This document shows, piece by piece, positions 29,046-37,944 of a stretch of DNA of 64,000 bases. The DNA is from Variovorax sp. J2L1-78 (lineage in GTDB: Bacteria > Pseudomonadota > Gammaproteobacteria > Burkholderiales > Burkholderiaceae_C), in assembly GCF_030317205.1 (NCBI RefSeq), contig NZ_JASZYB010000004.1, forward strand, positions 124,001-188,000, read 5' to 3'. Below the pieces are notes generated by a model that saw nothing but the letters and a program-made list of their open reading frames with translations, made no database searches and was not told the origin of the DNA. The position numbers and the translations under genes were made by a program. Position 1 is the stretch's first letter. Each line of letters begins with the position of its first letter.

Positions 29046-30715
29046 TCGCCATGCCGCGCGGCCTGCGCGCGGCCGGACCGCTCTGGCGCATCGCCACGCT
29101 GCTCGTGGCCCTCGGCGTGCTCGCGCCGGTGGCCTCGCTCGCCTGGCTGGCGCTGGGTGCGGACCTCTCGCACTGGGCCCACCTGCTGCAGTTCGTGCTG
29201 CCGCAGGCGGCGCTCAATACCGCGCTGCTGCTGGCCGGCGTCGGTGCGGTGGTGCTGGTGATCGGCACCGGCTGCGCCTGGCTGGTGAGCAGCTGCGACT
29301 TCCCCGGCCGGCGCGTGCTGCACTGGGCGCTGCTGCTGCCGCTGGCGATGCCGACCTACATCGTGGCCTTTGCGTACCTCGACCTGCTGCACCCGATCGG
29401 CCCCGTGCAGGGCGCGATCCGCTGGATGCTCGGCTACGACAGCCCGCGCCAGTTCCGCCTGCCCGACCTGCGGTCGATGGGTGGCGCGATCTTCGTGCTC
29501 GGCGTCGTGCTCTACCCCTATGTCTACATGACAGCGCGCGCCATGTTCATGACGCAGCCGGCACACCTGATGGAGGCCGCACGCACGCTGGGTGAAAGCC
29601 GCCTGGGCGCCTTTCGCCGCGTGGCGCTGCCGCTCGCGCGCCCGGCCATCGCGGTGGGCCTGAGCCTGGCGCTGCTGGAGACGCTCAACGACATCGGCGC
29701 GTCCGAATTCCTCGGCATCCAGACGCTCACGGTGGCGGTCTACACCACGTGGATCACCCGCTCCGATCTGGCGGGCGCCGCGCAGATCGCCTGCGCCATG
29801 TTGCTGGTGGTGATCGCGCTGGTCCTGCTGGAGCGCCACGGGCGGCGGCACCAGCGCTTCGGCTCGGCGCAGCGCATGCGCGCCATGCAGCCGCGGCCGC
29901 TGCACGGCATGGCCGCCTGGATGGCGACCATCGCGGCCTCGGGGCCGGTGCTGGTCGGCTTCGTCGCACCGGCCGCCTACCTGGTGTGGGAAAGCATCAA
30001 GCGCCTGCAACTCGGCCAGGGCATCTCGCGGGGGCTGGTGACCAGCCTGGGCAACACGATCGCGCTGGCGCTGGGCGTCACCGTGCTGGCGGTGGCAGTG
30101 GGGCTGGTGGTCGCGTGGACGGCGCGCAGCCACGCGTCGGCGCCCAACCCCGCGCGCTGGCAGGCGCGCGCCGCGACGCTCGGCTACGCCCTGCCCGGCA
30201 CGGTGCTCGCCATCGGCCTGCTCACCCCCGCCCTGGCGGTCGATGCGCGCGTGGCCGGCTGGCTGGGCCTGCCGGGCCTGCCGCTGATGGCGCTGGGCAT
30301 GGTGCTGGTGGTGGCCTGCGTGATCCGCTTTCTGGCGATGCCGGTGGGCGGCATCGAGTCGGGGCTGGCACGCATCCCGCCGGCGCTCGAACAGGCGGCG
30401 CGCCTGCTCGGCGAGAACGCGACCGGCACGCTGCGCCGCGTCCACCTGCCGCTGCTGCAACCGGCCATCGGCGCCAGTGCACTGCTTGTCTTCGTCGACG
30501 CGATGAAGGAACTGCCCGCCACGCTGCTGCTGCGGCCCGCCAACTTCGACACCCTCGCCACCTGGCTCTACGCCGAGGCGGCGCGCGGCACCTACGAGGA
30601 AGGCGCGCTCGCGGCGCTGGCCATCGTGGCGGCCGGCCTGCTGCCGGTCGTGCTACTGGCGCGCACGCAGTTCCGCCAGGCGCCCGCCGCCGGCCACCAG
30701 AATCCACACCCATGA
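29042..30715 (+). CDS. fbpB: Ferric iron ABC transporter, permease
   Basis: 557-residue double-length permease with about 12 helices and two binding-protein-dependent EAA loops: MEAARTLGESRLGAFRRVALPLARPAI and EQAARLLGENATGTLRRVHLPLLQPAI. It is one gene where many systems have two subunits. The GTG at 29042 overlaps the fbpA stop (GTGA), favouring coupling; an ATG at 29051 (MPRGLRAAGPLWR) is the alternative. It ends in an ATGA overlap with fbpC. Confidence 0.93.
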   Translation: MIAMPRGLRAAGPLWRIATLLVALGVLAPVASLAWLALGADLSHWAHLLQFVLPQAALNTALLLAGVGAVVLVIGTGCAWLVSSCDFPGRRVLHWALLLPLAMPTYIVAFAYLDLLHPIGPVQGAIRWMLGYDSPRQFRLPDLRSMGGAIFVLGVVLYPYVYMTARAMFMTQPAHLMEAARTLGESRLGAFRRVALPLARPAIAVGLSLALLETLNDIGASEFLGIQTLTVAVYTTWITRSDLAGAAQIACAMLLVVIALVLLERHGRRHQRFGSAQRMRAMQPRPLHGMAAWMATIAASGPVLVGFVAPAAYLVWESIKRLQLGQGISRGLVTSLGNTIALALGVTVLAVAVGLVVAWTARSHASAPNPARWQARAATLGYALPGTVLAIGLLTPALAVDARVAGWLGLPGLPLMALGMVLVVACVIRFLAMPVGGIESGLARIPPALEQAARLLGENATGTLRRVHLPLLQPAIGASALLVFVDAMKELPATLLLRPANFDTLATWLYAEAARGTYEEGALAALAIVAAGLLPVVLLARTQFRQAPAAGHQNPHP

Positions 30716-31383
30716 CCGCCGCCCTGCACATCCAAGACCTTCAGCTGGGCTACGACGGCGCGCGCGGCCTGCACACCGTGGTCGACGGCTTCTCGCTCGA
30801 CCTCGACGCCGGGCGCATCGGCTGCCTGCTCGGCCCCTCGGGCTGCGGCAAGACGACGGTGCTGCGCGCCATCGCCGGCTTCGAACCGGTGCGCGCCGGG
30901 CGCATCGAACTGGGCGGCGTGCTGCTCTCCGCGCCCGGCACGCACCGGCCGCCGGAACAGCGCCGCGTGGGCATGATGTTCCAGGAGTACGCGCTGTTCC
31001 CGCACCTCACGGCGGCGCAGAACGTGGGCTTCGGGCTGCGTCGTGCAACGGCTGCTGAGCGACACGCGCGGGTGGACGCGATGCTGACGCTGGTGGGCCT
31101 GGCCGAGGCCGGCGCGCGCTTCCCGCATGAACTGTCGGGGGGGCAGCAGCAACGCATCGCACTGGCCCGCGCACTGGCCCCGTCCCCTGCCCTGCTGCTG
31201 CTCGACGAGCCCTTCTCCAACCTCGATGGCGCGACCCGCGAGCGCCTGACCGCCGAGGTCCGCGACATCCTCCAGCAGGCCGGCCAGACCGCCATGCTGG
31301 TGACGCACAACGAGCGCGAGGCCCAGGTGATGGCCGACCGGATCGGCACGATGCACAACGGCCGCCTGAGCCGTTGGGTGTAG
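30712..31383 (+). CDS. fbpC: Ferric iron ABC transporter, short ATPase
   Basis: 223-residue ABC ATPase: GPSGCGKTT, Q loop MFQEYALFPHLT, signature LSGGQQQRIALARAL, LLLLDEPFSNLDG, switch TAMLVTHNERE. Typical FbpC is near 350 residues with a C-terminal regulatory/TOBE domain. Here the protein stops right after the ATPase core (MHNGRLSRWV), so the regulatory domain is absent. There is no sign of a frameshift in the following 100 bases, which contain no further family sequence. Confidence 0.92.
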   Translation: MTAALHIQDLQLGYDGARGLHTVVDGFSLDLDAGRIGCLLGPSGCGKTTVLRAIAGFEPVRAGRIELGGVLLSAPGTHRPPEQRRVGMMFQEYALFPHLTAAQNVGFGLRRATAAERHARVDAMLTLVGLAEAGARFPHELSGGQQQRIALARALAPSPALLLLDEPFSNLDGATRERLTAEVRDILQQAGQTAMLVTHNEREAQVMADRIGTMHNGRLSRWV

Positions 31384-31484
31384 GCCGAACGACCCAGTTC
31401 ACGCGCAGCGCGAAGGGCGGCGGCGCCAGCCTTTATATTGCGGTGCAGCGTCGACCCCGGCGCCCTCTTTCAGGACATCGCCGC

Positions 31485-32480
31485 ATGAAGCTCCGCTTTC
31501 TCACGCCCGCCGACACGCCGCTGGCCAGCGCCGACACCCAGCTCCTCGAGGCGCTGCGCGCGGAGCTGCTGAAACGACCCGACGTCGTCGAAGTCAGGGA
31601 CGTCGAAGAAGCCGACGCGCTGATCCTGCACGAGCCCTGGGCCTTCCGCGAATGGCGCTACATCGACAAGCTGGTGGCCGATCCGATCGTCGGGCGTTTT
31701 CCGCAGAAGGTCTACACGCTGAACGAGGACGATGCCGCCGCGGGCCTGCTGCGCGGCATCTACACCTGCCTGCAGCGCAGCCGCTTCGATCCGAAGCTGC
31801 ACGCGGCGATCCCGTTCGTCGCACAGCCGAACGAAGAGGTCGCGGCCCAGGCGGGCACCCCACGCCCGCCGGCCACCCTGCTGGCCACGTGGCGCGGCAA
31901 TCCCAAGTCCAACCGGAAGCTGCGCCAGGGCCTGCTCGACGTCTGCGCCCGTTCGCCGGTGTTCAAGGCCGAATCCACCGAAAGCTGGCTCAACCACGGC
32001 GCGGATGAGAAGCGGCGCTACGTCGAGCTGCTGCGCTCGGGCAAGTTCTCGCTGTGCCCCGGCGGCTGGGCGCCTGCGTCGATGCGCGTCTTCGAAAGCA
32101 TGGCGCTGGGCGTGGCGCCGGCGATCCTGGCCGACGAGTTCGTCGAGCCTGCGGGTCCGGACTGGCACACGCTGTCGGTGAAGGTGCGCGAAGCCGAGCT
32201 GTCGTCGCTGCAGCAGACGCTCGAGGCCCGTGCCGCCGACTACATGGCGATGGGCGAGGCCGCGCACCAGGCCTGGCAGGCGTACTTTCGCCCCGACCGG
32301 ATCATTCCGTACTACGCCGATGCCCTGCTGGGCCTCATCCGCAACACCCGCACCGACGGCTCGGCCGCCGCGGAGGTCGCCCGCTGGCGGTCTCCGCAGA
32401 TGGCGCGGCTCAACGGCTGGACGCTGCCGCAACGCATCGCCAACAAGGTGACGCGCGTGCTGGAGAAGATCGGCCGCTGA
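31485..32480 (+). CDS. Exostosin-like putative glycosyltransferase
   Basis: 331 residues resembling the exostosin (GT47) fold. The best-conserved part is LRSGKFSLCPGGWAPASMRVFESMALGVAPAILADEFVEPAGPDW, matching the pattern of a nucleotide-sugar-binding region (KFxLCPxGxGxxSxRxFExMxxGxxPVI). The N-terminal half has ADALILHEPWAFREW and KVYTLNEDDAAAGLLRGIYTCL. No signal peptide. No other polysaccharide gene is close, so the acceptor is unknown. It converges on trxC with no intervening base: TGA is directly followed by the complement of the trxC stop. Confidence 0.72.
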   Translation: MKLRFLTPADTPLASADTQLLEALRAELLKRPDVVEVRDVEEADALILHEPWAFREWRYIDKLVADPIVGRFPQKVYTLNEDDAAAGLLRGIYTCLQRSRFDPKLHAAIPFVAQPNEEVAAQAGTPRPPATLLATWRGNPKSNRKLRQGLLDVCARSPVFKAESTESWLNHGADEKRRYVELLRSGKFSLCPGGWAPASMRVFESMALGVAPAILADEFVEPAGPDWHTLSVKVREAELSSLQQTLEARAADYMAMGEAAHQAWQAYFRPDRIIPYYADALLGLIRNTRTDGSAAAEVARWRSPQMARLNGWTLPQRIANKVTRVLEKIGR

Positions 32481-32918
32481 TCAGCGTGCGTGCGCCTCGG
32501 CCCAGCGCACGATGTCGGCCGCGCCCATGGCGCCGGCCTGACGGGCGATCTCGCGGCCGCCCTTGAAGAGGGCCTGCGTGGGGATGCTGCGGATATTGAA
32601 GCGCGCGCCCAGCGCCGGCACGGCCTCGGTGTCGACCTTGGCGAGGCGCATGCGCGGCTCCAGCCGGGCGGCTGCCGCCTCGAAGCCCGGCGCCATCTGG
32701 CGGCAGGGCCCGCACCAGGGCGCCCAGAAATCGACCAGCACGGGGATGTCGTTGCGCGCCACGTGACGCTCGAAGCTGGATTCGTTGAGCGCGGTGGAAT
32801 GGCCGGTGAAGAGCGCTTGATGGCAGCTGCCGCAGTCCGGGGCACTGCCCGTCTGGTCCGCGCGCACGCGGTTGGTGGTGTGGCAGTGCGGGCAGACGAT
32901 GTGCAGCGTGTCGGTCAT
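32481..32918 (-). CDS. trxC: Thioredoxin 2 with N-terminal zinc motif
   Basis: 145 residues. Cys9, Cys12, Cys29 and Cys32 (VCPHCH and DCGSCHQAL) form the zinc site that defines TrxC. The active site WCGPC is at Cys69/Cys72, in LVDFWAPWCGPCRQMAPGFE, and the cis-Pro loop is IRSIPTQALFKGG. Family knowledge: TrxC responds to oxidative stress, and the zinc site is oxidant-sensitive. The ATG at 32918 gives the expected start MTDTLHIVCPHC. Confidence 0.95.
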   Translation of the reverse strand: MTDTLHIVCPHCHTTNRVRADQTGSAPDCGSCHQALFTGHSTALNESSFERHVARNDIPVLVDFWAPWCGPCRQMAPGFEAAAARLEPRMRLAKVDTEAVPALGARFNIRSIPTQALFKGGREIARQAGAMGAADIVRWAEAHAR

Positions 32919-33050
32919 GAGGGCGACTCCGGAAGGACGATGTTCAACGGTGCAACTGAGGCCCACCCGCGGGCTTTGCAAGCCCCCGGCGCGGCGCGAC
33001 CGCGGTCGGCGTCGCACAATCGGCGGTTCGAACACCAGCGGACCCACGAG

Positions 33051-33461
33051 ATGCGACTCCTCCACACCATGCTGCGCGTCGGCGACCTGCAGCGCTCCAT
33101 CGACTTCTACACAAAGGTGCTGGGCATGCAGCTGCTGCGCACCTCCGAGAACCCGGACTACAAGTACAGCCTGGCCTTCGTCGGGTACGAAGGCAACCCG
33201 GCCCAGGCCGAGATCGAGCTGACCTACAACTGGGGCACCGAGCACTACGAGATGGGCACCGCCTACGGCCACATCGCACTGGGTGTGCCCGACGCCTACG
33301 CGGCCTGCGACAAGATCAAGGCGGCCGGCGGCAACGTGACGCGCGAAGCCGGCCCGGTGAAGGGCGGCACCACCGTGATCGCCTTCGTGACGGACCCGGA
33401 CGGCTACAAGATCGAGCTGATCCAGCGCCAGGAAGGCGCCGAGGGCGGCGGCCTGCGCTGA
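33051..33461 (+). CDS. gloA: Lactoylglutathione lyase (glyoxalase I)
   Basis: 136 residues. Converts the methylglyoxal-glutathione hemithioacetal to S-lactoylglutathione. All four metal ligands are at the E. coli numbers: His5, Glu56, His74 and Glu122 (MRLLHTML, AEIELTYNWG, YGHIALGV, YKIELIQ). The length and GTEHYEMGTAYGHIA fit the Ni-type bacterial enzyme. It is divergent from trxC. Confidence 0.96.
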   Translation: MRLLHTMLRVGDLQRSIDFYTKVLGMQLLRTSENPDYKYSLAFVGYEGNPAQAEIELTYNWGTEHYEMGTAYGHIALGVPDAYAACDKIKAAGGNVTREAGPVKGGTTVIAFVTDPDGYKIELIQRQEGAEGGGLR

Positions 33462-33483
33462 GCGCGCCTGCCGGCCTGCCGCG

Positions 33484-34416
33484 TCACTTCATCTTCGACG
33501 CCTGCCGGAAGCAGCCGATCATCTTCTCGGTGCTCGGCGTGCGGCGCTTGCCGCGCATCGTGATCAGCCCGACCGGCGGCAGATCGATCGGCACCTTGAG
33601 CGGCAGCACCTGGAGGCTCCCGCCGGCTTCGAAGTGCCGCGCCACCGACCGCGCCATGAAGGCGGCCGCGTCGCGCTGCCACAGGAAGCTCATCTGCGCG
33701 AGGAAGGAGGCGGACTCGATGATGTCCGCCGGCGGATGCACGCCATCCCGGAAGAACATCTGGTCGAGCTTGACGCGCAGCGATGCCCAGGGCGGTGGCA
33801 TCACGCAGGGCACACGGGCGAGGTCGGCCCACCCGAGACGGCGCTTCACGAGCAGGGGGTGGCCGGGGCGCACCACCACCGCCATGGGCTCGTCGTAGAG
33901 CGCCTCGGTTTCCAGGTCGGGCGCGGCATAGCCGGGCTCGAGCCGGCCGACGAACACGTCGAGTTCGCCCAGGCGCAACTTGGGCAGCAGCCGTGTCAGG
34001 TCGCCCTCCTCCACCAGCACCGTGGTCAGGGCCGAGCTCGCCTTGAGCATCTCGACCGCGCGCGCCACCAGCACCGGCATCGCCACCACCATCGCGCCGA
34101 CGCTGGTCCGGCCGGCGGCACCGCTGGCCACCGCGTCGATCTCGTCGCGCGTGCGGCCGTAGTCGGCCAGCACCGAGCGGGCGAAGCGCACCACGCTGTC
34201 GCCGTAGGGCGTGGGCTCCGTGCCGCGCGTGGAGCGGTCGAAGAGCGCCAGCCCGAACATCCGCTCGATTTCGGCGAGGGATTTCGAGACGGCCGGCTGC
34301 GTCACCGACAGGAACTCGGCCGCGCGGCCCAGGTGCCTGAACTGGTCGAGCGCCACCAGCATCTGCAAGTGCCGCAGCTTGAGGTTGGAACGCAGAACGC
34401 GGTCGATGTCGCTCAT
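33484..34416 (-). CDS. LysR-family regulator (GbpR/PcaQ-like)
   Basis: 310 residues. The N-terminal helix-turn-helix (LKLRHLQMLVALDQFRHLGRAAEFLSVTQPAVSKSLAEIERMFGLALFDRSTRGTEPTPYG) is of the GbpR/PcaQ/CbrR group. An effector domain follows (VGAMVVAMPVLVARAVEMLK, GELDVFVGRLEPGY). It is divergent from the Bug receptor gene, with inverted repeats in the 130-base gap, and so probably controls the sugar-diacid cluster at 34547-37924, perhaps with the keto-sugar acid as inducer. Confidence 0.9.
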   Translation of the reverse strand: MSDIDRVLRSNLKLRHLQMLVALDQFRHLGRAAEFLSVTQPAVSKSLAEIERMFGLALFDRSTRGTEPTPYGDSVVRFARSVLADYGRTRDEIDAVASGAAGRTSVGAMVVAMPVLVARAVEMLKASSALTTVLVEEGDLTRLLPKLRLGELDVFVGRLEPGYAAPDLETEALYDEPMAVVVRPGHPLLVKRRLGWADLARVPCVMPPPWASLRVKLDQMFFRDGVHPPADIIESASFLAQMSFLWQRDAAAFMARSVARHFEAGGSLQVLPLKVPIDLPPVGLITMRGKRRTPSTEKMIGCFRQASKMK

Positions 34417-34440
34417 GGGAGGTCTCCTGGGTCCGTTCGC

Positions 34441-34493
34441 TTCATAACCTTCACGACATGAAGAGAGTCGCCTATTTCATTGGAATGCAATGA
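34441..34493. promoter_or_regulatory. Two inverted repeats between the LysR gene and its divergent target
   Basis: TCATTG-GAATG-CAATGA at 34477-34493 is a perfect 6-5-6 palindrome, and TTCAT/ATGAA flank 34441-34462. Both lie in the gap between the LysR start (34416) and the Bug receptor start (34547), where LysR-type activation and autoregulation sites are expected. Confidence 0.5.
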
Positions 34494-34546
34494 TTCTCTC
34501 CGGAAGAATCGGCCCCGCCCATCCAACAAGAATTCTGGAGACAACG

Positions 34547-35542
34547 ATGAAAACCACCACGTCCGTGGCGCGGCGCCACTTCGTGCTTGGCGGGCTCGGC
34601 GCGGCTGCGCTGATCGCCGCGCCGGCACGCGCGCTTGCAGCCGGCTATCCCGAGCGTCCGATCACCTTCATCTGCCCCTGGCCGGCCGGCGGCACCGCCG
34701 ACCGGTCGATGCGCACGATCTGCCAGATCGCGGGGAGCGAACTCGGACAGCCGATCGCGCTCGAGAACCGCGCGGGTGCATCGGGCATGCTGGGCACCAA
34801 GGCGATGGCCTCGGCGAAGCCCGACGGCTACACGATCGGACAGATCCCCATCTCGGTCACGCGCTTCGCGCAACTCGGCACGGTGCAGATCGACCCGCTC
34901 AAGGACCTCACCTACCTCGCGCGCACCTCGGGGCAGACCTTCGGCATCGCCGTGCCGGCCAATTCCCCCTTCAAGTCCCTGAAGGATGTGGTGACCCAGG
35001 CCAAGGCGAAGCCGGGCATCCTCACCTATGCCCACGCCGGCATCGGCGGCGCCACGCACGTCGGCATGGAGCAGTTCGCGCAGGCCGCCGGCGTCAAGTT
35101 CAATGCCATCGCCTACAAGGGCGGCTCGGCCGCCTTGCAGGACGTGCTGGGCGAGCAGGTCGACATGCTGGCCGACAGCAGCTCGTGGGCGCCGCATGTC
35201 GAAAGCGGCAAGCTGCGCCTGCTCGCGACCTGGGGTGAAGCGCGCACCCCACGCTTCAAGGACACGCCCACGCTCAAGGAACTCGGCTTCGACGTCGTGG
35301 TGGAAGCACCCAACGGCATCGGTGCGCCCGCCGGCCTGCCGCCCGACGTGGAAAAGCGCCTGCGCGATGCCTTCCGGGTCGCGGTCCAGAGCGACGACTT
35401 CCGCAAGGTGGCCGAGAGCATCGACGCACCGGTCATGTACCAGGACGGCCCGGATTACCGCAAGTACGTCCAGTCGGTGTACCGGCAGGAGACCGAGCTG
35501 ATCCGCAAACTGAATCTCAAGGAAATGATGGCGAAAGGCTGA
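34547..35542 (+). CDS. Bug/TctC-family periplasmic solute receptor
   Basis: 331 residues. The twin-arginine-like signal VARRHFVLGGLGAAALIAAPARALA is followed by the Bug fold: YPERPITFICPWPAGGTADRSMRTICQ, LENRAGASGMLGTKAMASAKPDGYT, YAHAGIGGATHVGMEQFAQAAGVKFNAIAYKGGSAALQDVLGEQVDML. Bug receptors usually feed tripartite tricarboxylate transporters, but no tctAB is next to it, as is common in Burkholderiales. Its place before a hexarate-type dehydratase suggests a sugar diacid ligand. Confidence 0.9.
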   Translation: MKTTTSVARRHFVLGGLGAAALIAAPARALAAGYPERPITFICPWPAGGTADRSMRTICQIAGSELGQPIALENRAGASGMLGTKAMASAKPDGYTIGQIPISVTRFAQLGTVQIDPLKDLTYLARTSGQTFGIAVPANSPFKSLKDVVTQAKAKPGILTYAHAGIGGATHVGMEQFAQAAGVKFNAIAYKGGSAALQDVLGEQVDMLADSSSWAPHVESGKLRLLATWGEARTPRFKDTPTLKELGFDVVVEAPNGIGAPAGLPPDVEKRLRDAFRVAVQSDDFRKVAESIDAPVMYQDGPDYRKYVQSVYRQETELIRKLNLKEMMAKG

Positions 35543-35562
35543 CGCCTGCCTCGCCATGCCGC

Positions 35563-37086
35563 ATGAACCACAGCCCCCTGCTCCGCCTGCATCCGAACGA
35601 CAACGTGCTGGTCGCCAAGGCATCCATCGGCCTGGGTGAGTCGATCGCGACCTTCGGCGTGCGCGCACGCGCCCAGATCCCGGCCGGCCACAAGATCGCC
35701 GCCTGCGCCATCGCAGCCGGAGAGCCGGTCAGGAAGTACGACACGGTCATCGGCGTGGCGTCGCGCGACCTGCAGGCGGGCGACTACGTGCACAGCCACA
35801 ACCTCACGCTGGTCGACTTCTACCGCGACCCGGCCTTCTGCACCGACGTGCGCCCGGTGGCCTTCGTGCCGGCAGCCGAGCGCGCGACCTTCATGGGCTT
35901 CGTGCGGCCGGACGGCGGCGTGGGCACGCGCAACTTCATCGGCATCCTGTCGTCGGTGAATTGCTCCGCGACGGTGATCAAGCACATCGCGGCGCACTTC
36001 ACACCCGAGCGGCTCGCGGCCTACCCGCACGTGGACGGCGTGGTCGCCTTCGCGCAAACCAGCGGCTGCGGCATGTCGTCGCCCAGCGAGCACTTCGACG
36101 TGCTGCGCCGCACGCTGGCGGGCTATGCACGCCACCCGAACCTGGCGGGCGTGCTCATCGTCGGGCTGGGCTGCGAGCGCAACCAGGTCGATGCGCTGGT
36201 CGACTCGCAGCAGCTCGAACCCGGCCGGTTGATGCGCACGCTGGTGATGCAGGACGTCGGCGGCACGCGCAAGACGATCGAGGCCGGCATCCGCGCCATC
36301 GAGGACATGCTGCCGGATGCCGACGCGGCACGGCGCACGCGGGTCGGCGCACATCACCTGAAGATCGGGCTCGAATGCGGCGGATCGGACGGCTTCTCGG
36401 CCATCTCGGCCAACCCGGCGCTCGGTGCCGCGATGGACGTGCTGGTGCAGCACGGCGGCACCGCTATCCTGTCGGAGACGCCGGAGATCCATGGCGTCGA
36501 ATTCATGCTGACGCGGCGTGCCATCACGCCGGCCGTCGGGCAGAAACTGCTCGACCGGCTGGCCTGGTGGGAACGCTACGCGGCCGGCCAGAACGCGCAG
36601 TTCAACGGCGTCGTCGGCCACGGCAACCAGGCCGGCGGGCTGGCGAACATCTTCGAGAAATCGCTCGGCTCCGCGATGAAGGGCGGCACCACGCCGCTGC
36701 GTGCGGTGTACGAGTACGCGGAGCGGATCGAGGAGCACGGCTTCGTCTTCATGGACTCCCCCGGCTACGACCCGGTCGCGGCCACCGGCCAGATCGCCAG
36801 CGGCGCGCAATTGATCTGCTTCACGACCGGACGCGGTTCGATGTTCGGCAGCAAGCCCGCCCCCACCATCAAGCTCGCGAGCAACACGCCGATGTACCGC
36901 CGGCTCGAGGAAGACATGGACATCAACTGCGGCGTGGTGATCGACGGCGACATGAACGTGCCAGAGCTCGGGCAGCGCATCTTCGAGCAGATCCTTCGCC
37001 ACGCGTCCGGCGAACCGACGAAGAGCGAGACGCTCGGCCTCGGTGACCACGAATTCGTGCCGTGGCATCTCGGCATCGTCAGCTGA
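35563..37086 (+). CDS. UxaA/GarD-family altronate or galactarate dehydratase
   Basis: 507 residues combining the N-terminal SAF domain (residues 10-85, NDNVLVAKASIGLGESIATFGV...HNLTLVDF) with the large dehydratase domain: RATFMGFVRPDGGVGTRNFIGILSSVNCSATVIKHIAAHF, AFAQTSGCGM, GLECGGSDGFSAISANPALGAAMD, GMFGSKPAPTIKLASNTPMYRRLEEDMDINCG. Family knowledge: these are iron-dependent dehydratases of D-altronate (UxaA) or galactarate (GarD). The aldolase downstream fits a diacid route giving 5-keto-4-deoxyglucarate, but altronate cannot be excluded. Confidence 0.86.
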   Translation: MNHSPLLRLHPNDNVLVAKASIGLGESIATFGVRARAQIPAGHKIAACAIAAGEPVRKYDTVIGVASRDLQAGDYVHSHNLTLVDFYRDPAFCTDVRPVAFVPAAERATFMGFVRPDGGVGTRNFIGILSSVNCSATVIKHIAAHFTPERLAAYPHVDGVVAFAQTSGCGMSSPSEHFDVLRRTLAGYARHPNLAGVLIVGLGCERNQVDALVDSQQLEPGRLMRTLVMQDVGGTRKTIEAGIRAIEDMLPDADAARRTRVGAHHLKIGLECGGSDGFSAISANPALGAAMDVLVQHGGTAILSETPEIHGVEFMLTRRAITPAVGQKLLDRLAWWERYAAGQNAQFNGVVGHGNQAGGLANIFEKSLGSAMKGGTTPLRAVYEYAERIEEHGFVFMDSPGYDPVAATGQIASGAQLICFTTGRGSMFGSKPAPTIKLASNTPMYRRLEEDMDINCGVVIDGDMNVPELGQRIFEQILRHASGEPTKSETLGLGDHEFVPWHLGIVS

Positions 37087-37114
37087 CGCGCTCCTCCAAT
37101 CCCTGAAGAAAATC

Positions 37115-37924
37115 ATGCCCGCTCACAACCCCTTCAAGACCGCACTCGCCGCACGCCAGCCGCAGGTCGGCCTCTGGCTGTCGATGGCCGACCCGTACAT
37201 GGCCGAGGTCAGCGCGACCACCGGCTTCGACTGGCTGCTGATCGATGGCGAACACGCGCCCAACGACCTGCGCTCCACCCTGGCCGCCCTGCAGGCCGTG
37301 GCGCCGCATCCCGCGCAGCCGGTGGTGCGCGCGGTGAACGGCGACACCGCGCTGATCAAGCAGTTGCTCGACATCGGCGCGCGGAGCCTGCTGGTGCCGA
37401 TGGTCGACACGGCCGAGCAGGCCCGCGCACTGGTGTCGGCCACGCGCTATCCGCCGCGCGGTATCCGGGGTGTGGGCAGTGCCGTGGGGCGCGCCTCGCA
37501 ATGGAGTGCACGCGCCGACTACCTCGACACCGCGGACGACGAGGTCTGCCTGCTGGTGCAGGCCGAGACGGTGACGGCGCTGTCGAACCTGGCGGCGATC
37601 TGTGCGGTGGATGGCGTCCACGGCGTCTTCATCGGCCCGGCCGATCTCGCTGCCTCGATGGGACACCGCGGACGGCCGGGGCATCCCGAGGTGCAGGCGG
37701 CGATCGAGGCGGCCATGCGGACCATCGTGGCCTCGGGCAAGGCCGCAGGCACGCTGACCTCCGACCCGGCGCTGGCGCGGCGCTACCTCGACCTGGGTTG
37801 CACCTTCGTCGCGGTGGGCGTCGACGTGCTGCTCTACGCAGGCGCGGCGCGCAGGCTGGCCGCCGACTTCCTTCGGCGCCCAGCGCCGCCGGTCGCGATC
37901 GCGCAGGAGCGCGGCGCCTACTGA
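37115..37924 (+). CDS. HpcH/HpaI-family 2-keto acid aldolase
   Basis: 269 residues, metal-dependent class II pyruvate aldolase. VGLWLSMADPYMAEVSATTGFDWLLIDGEHAPNDLRSTLAALQAV has the His-type base and metal Glu region. LLVPMVDTAEQARALVSATRYPPRGIRGVGSAVGRASQW and VDGVHGVFIGPADLAASMGHRGRPGHPEV follow the HpaI pattern closely. In this cluster it most likely splits a 2-keto-3-deoxy sugar diacid, as GarL does; HpaI-type enzymes accept several substrates. Confidence 0.88.
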   Translation: MPAHNPFKTALAARQPQVGLWLSMADPYMAEVSATTGFDWLLIDGEHAPNDLRSTLAALQAVAPHPAQPVVRAVNGDTALIKQLLDIGARSLLVPMVDTAEQARALVSATRYPPRGIRGVGSAVGRASQWSARADYLDTADDEVCLLVQAETVTALSNLAAICAVDGVHGVFIGPADLAASMGHRGRPGHPEVQAAIEAAMRTIVASGKAAGTLTSDPALARRYLDLGCTFVAVGVDVLLYAGAARRLAADFLRRPAPPVAIAQERGAY

Positions 37925-37944
37925 GCCGCGCGGGTACGGGTCAT

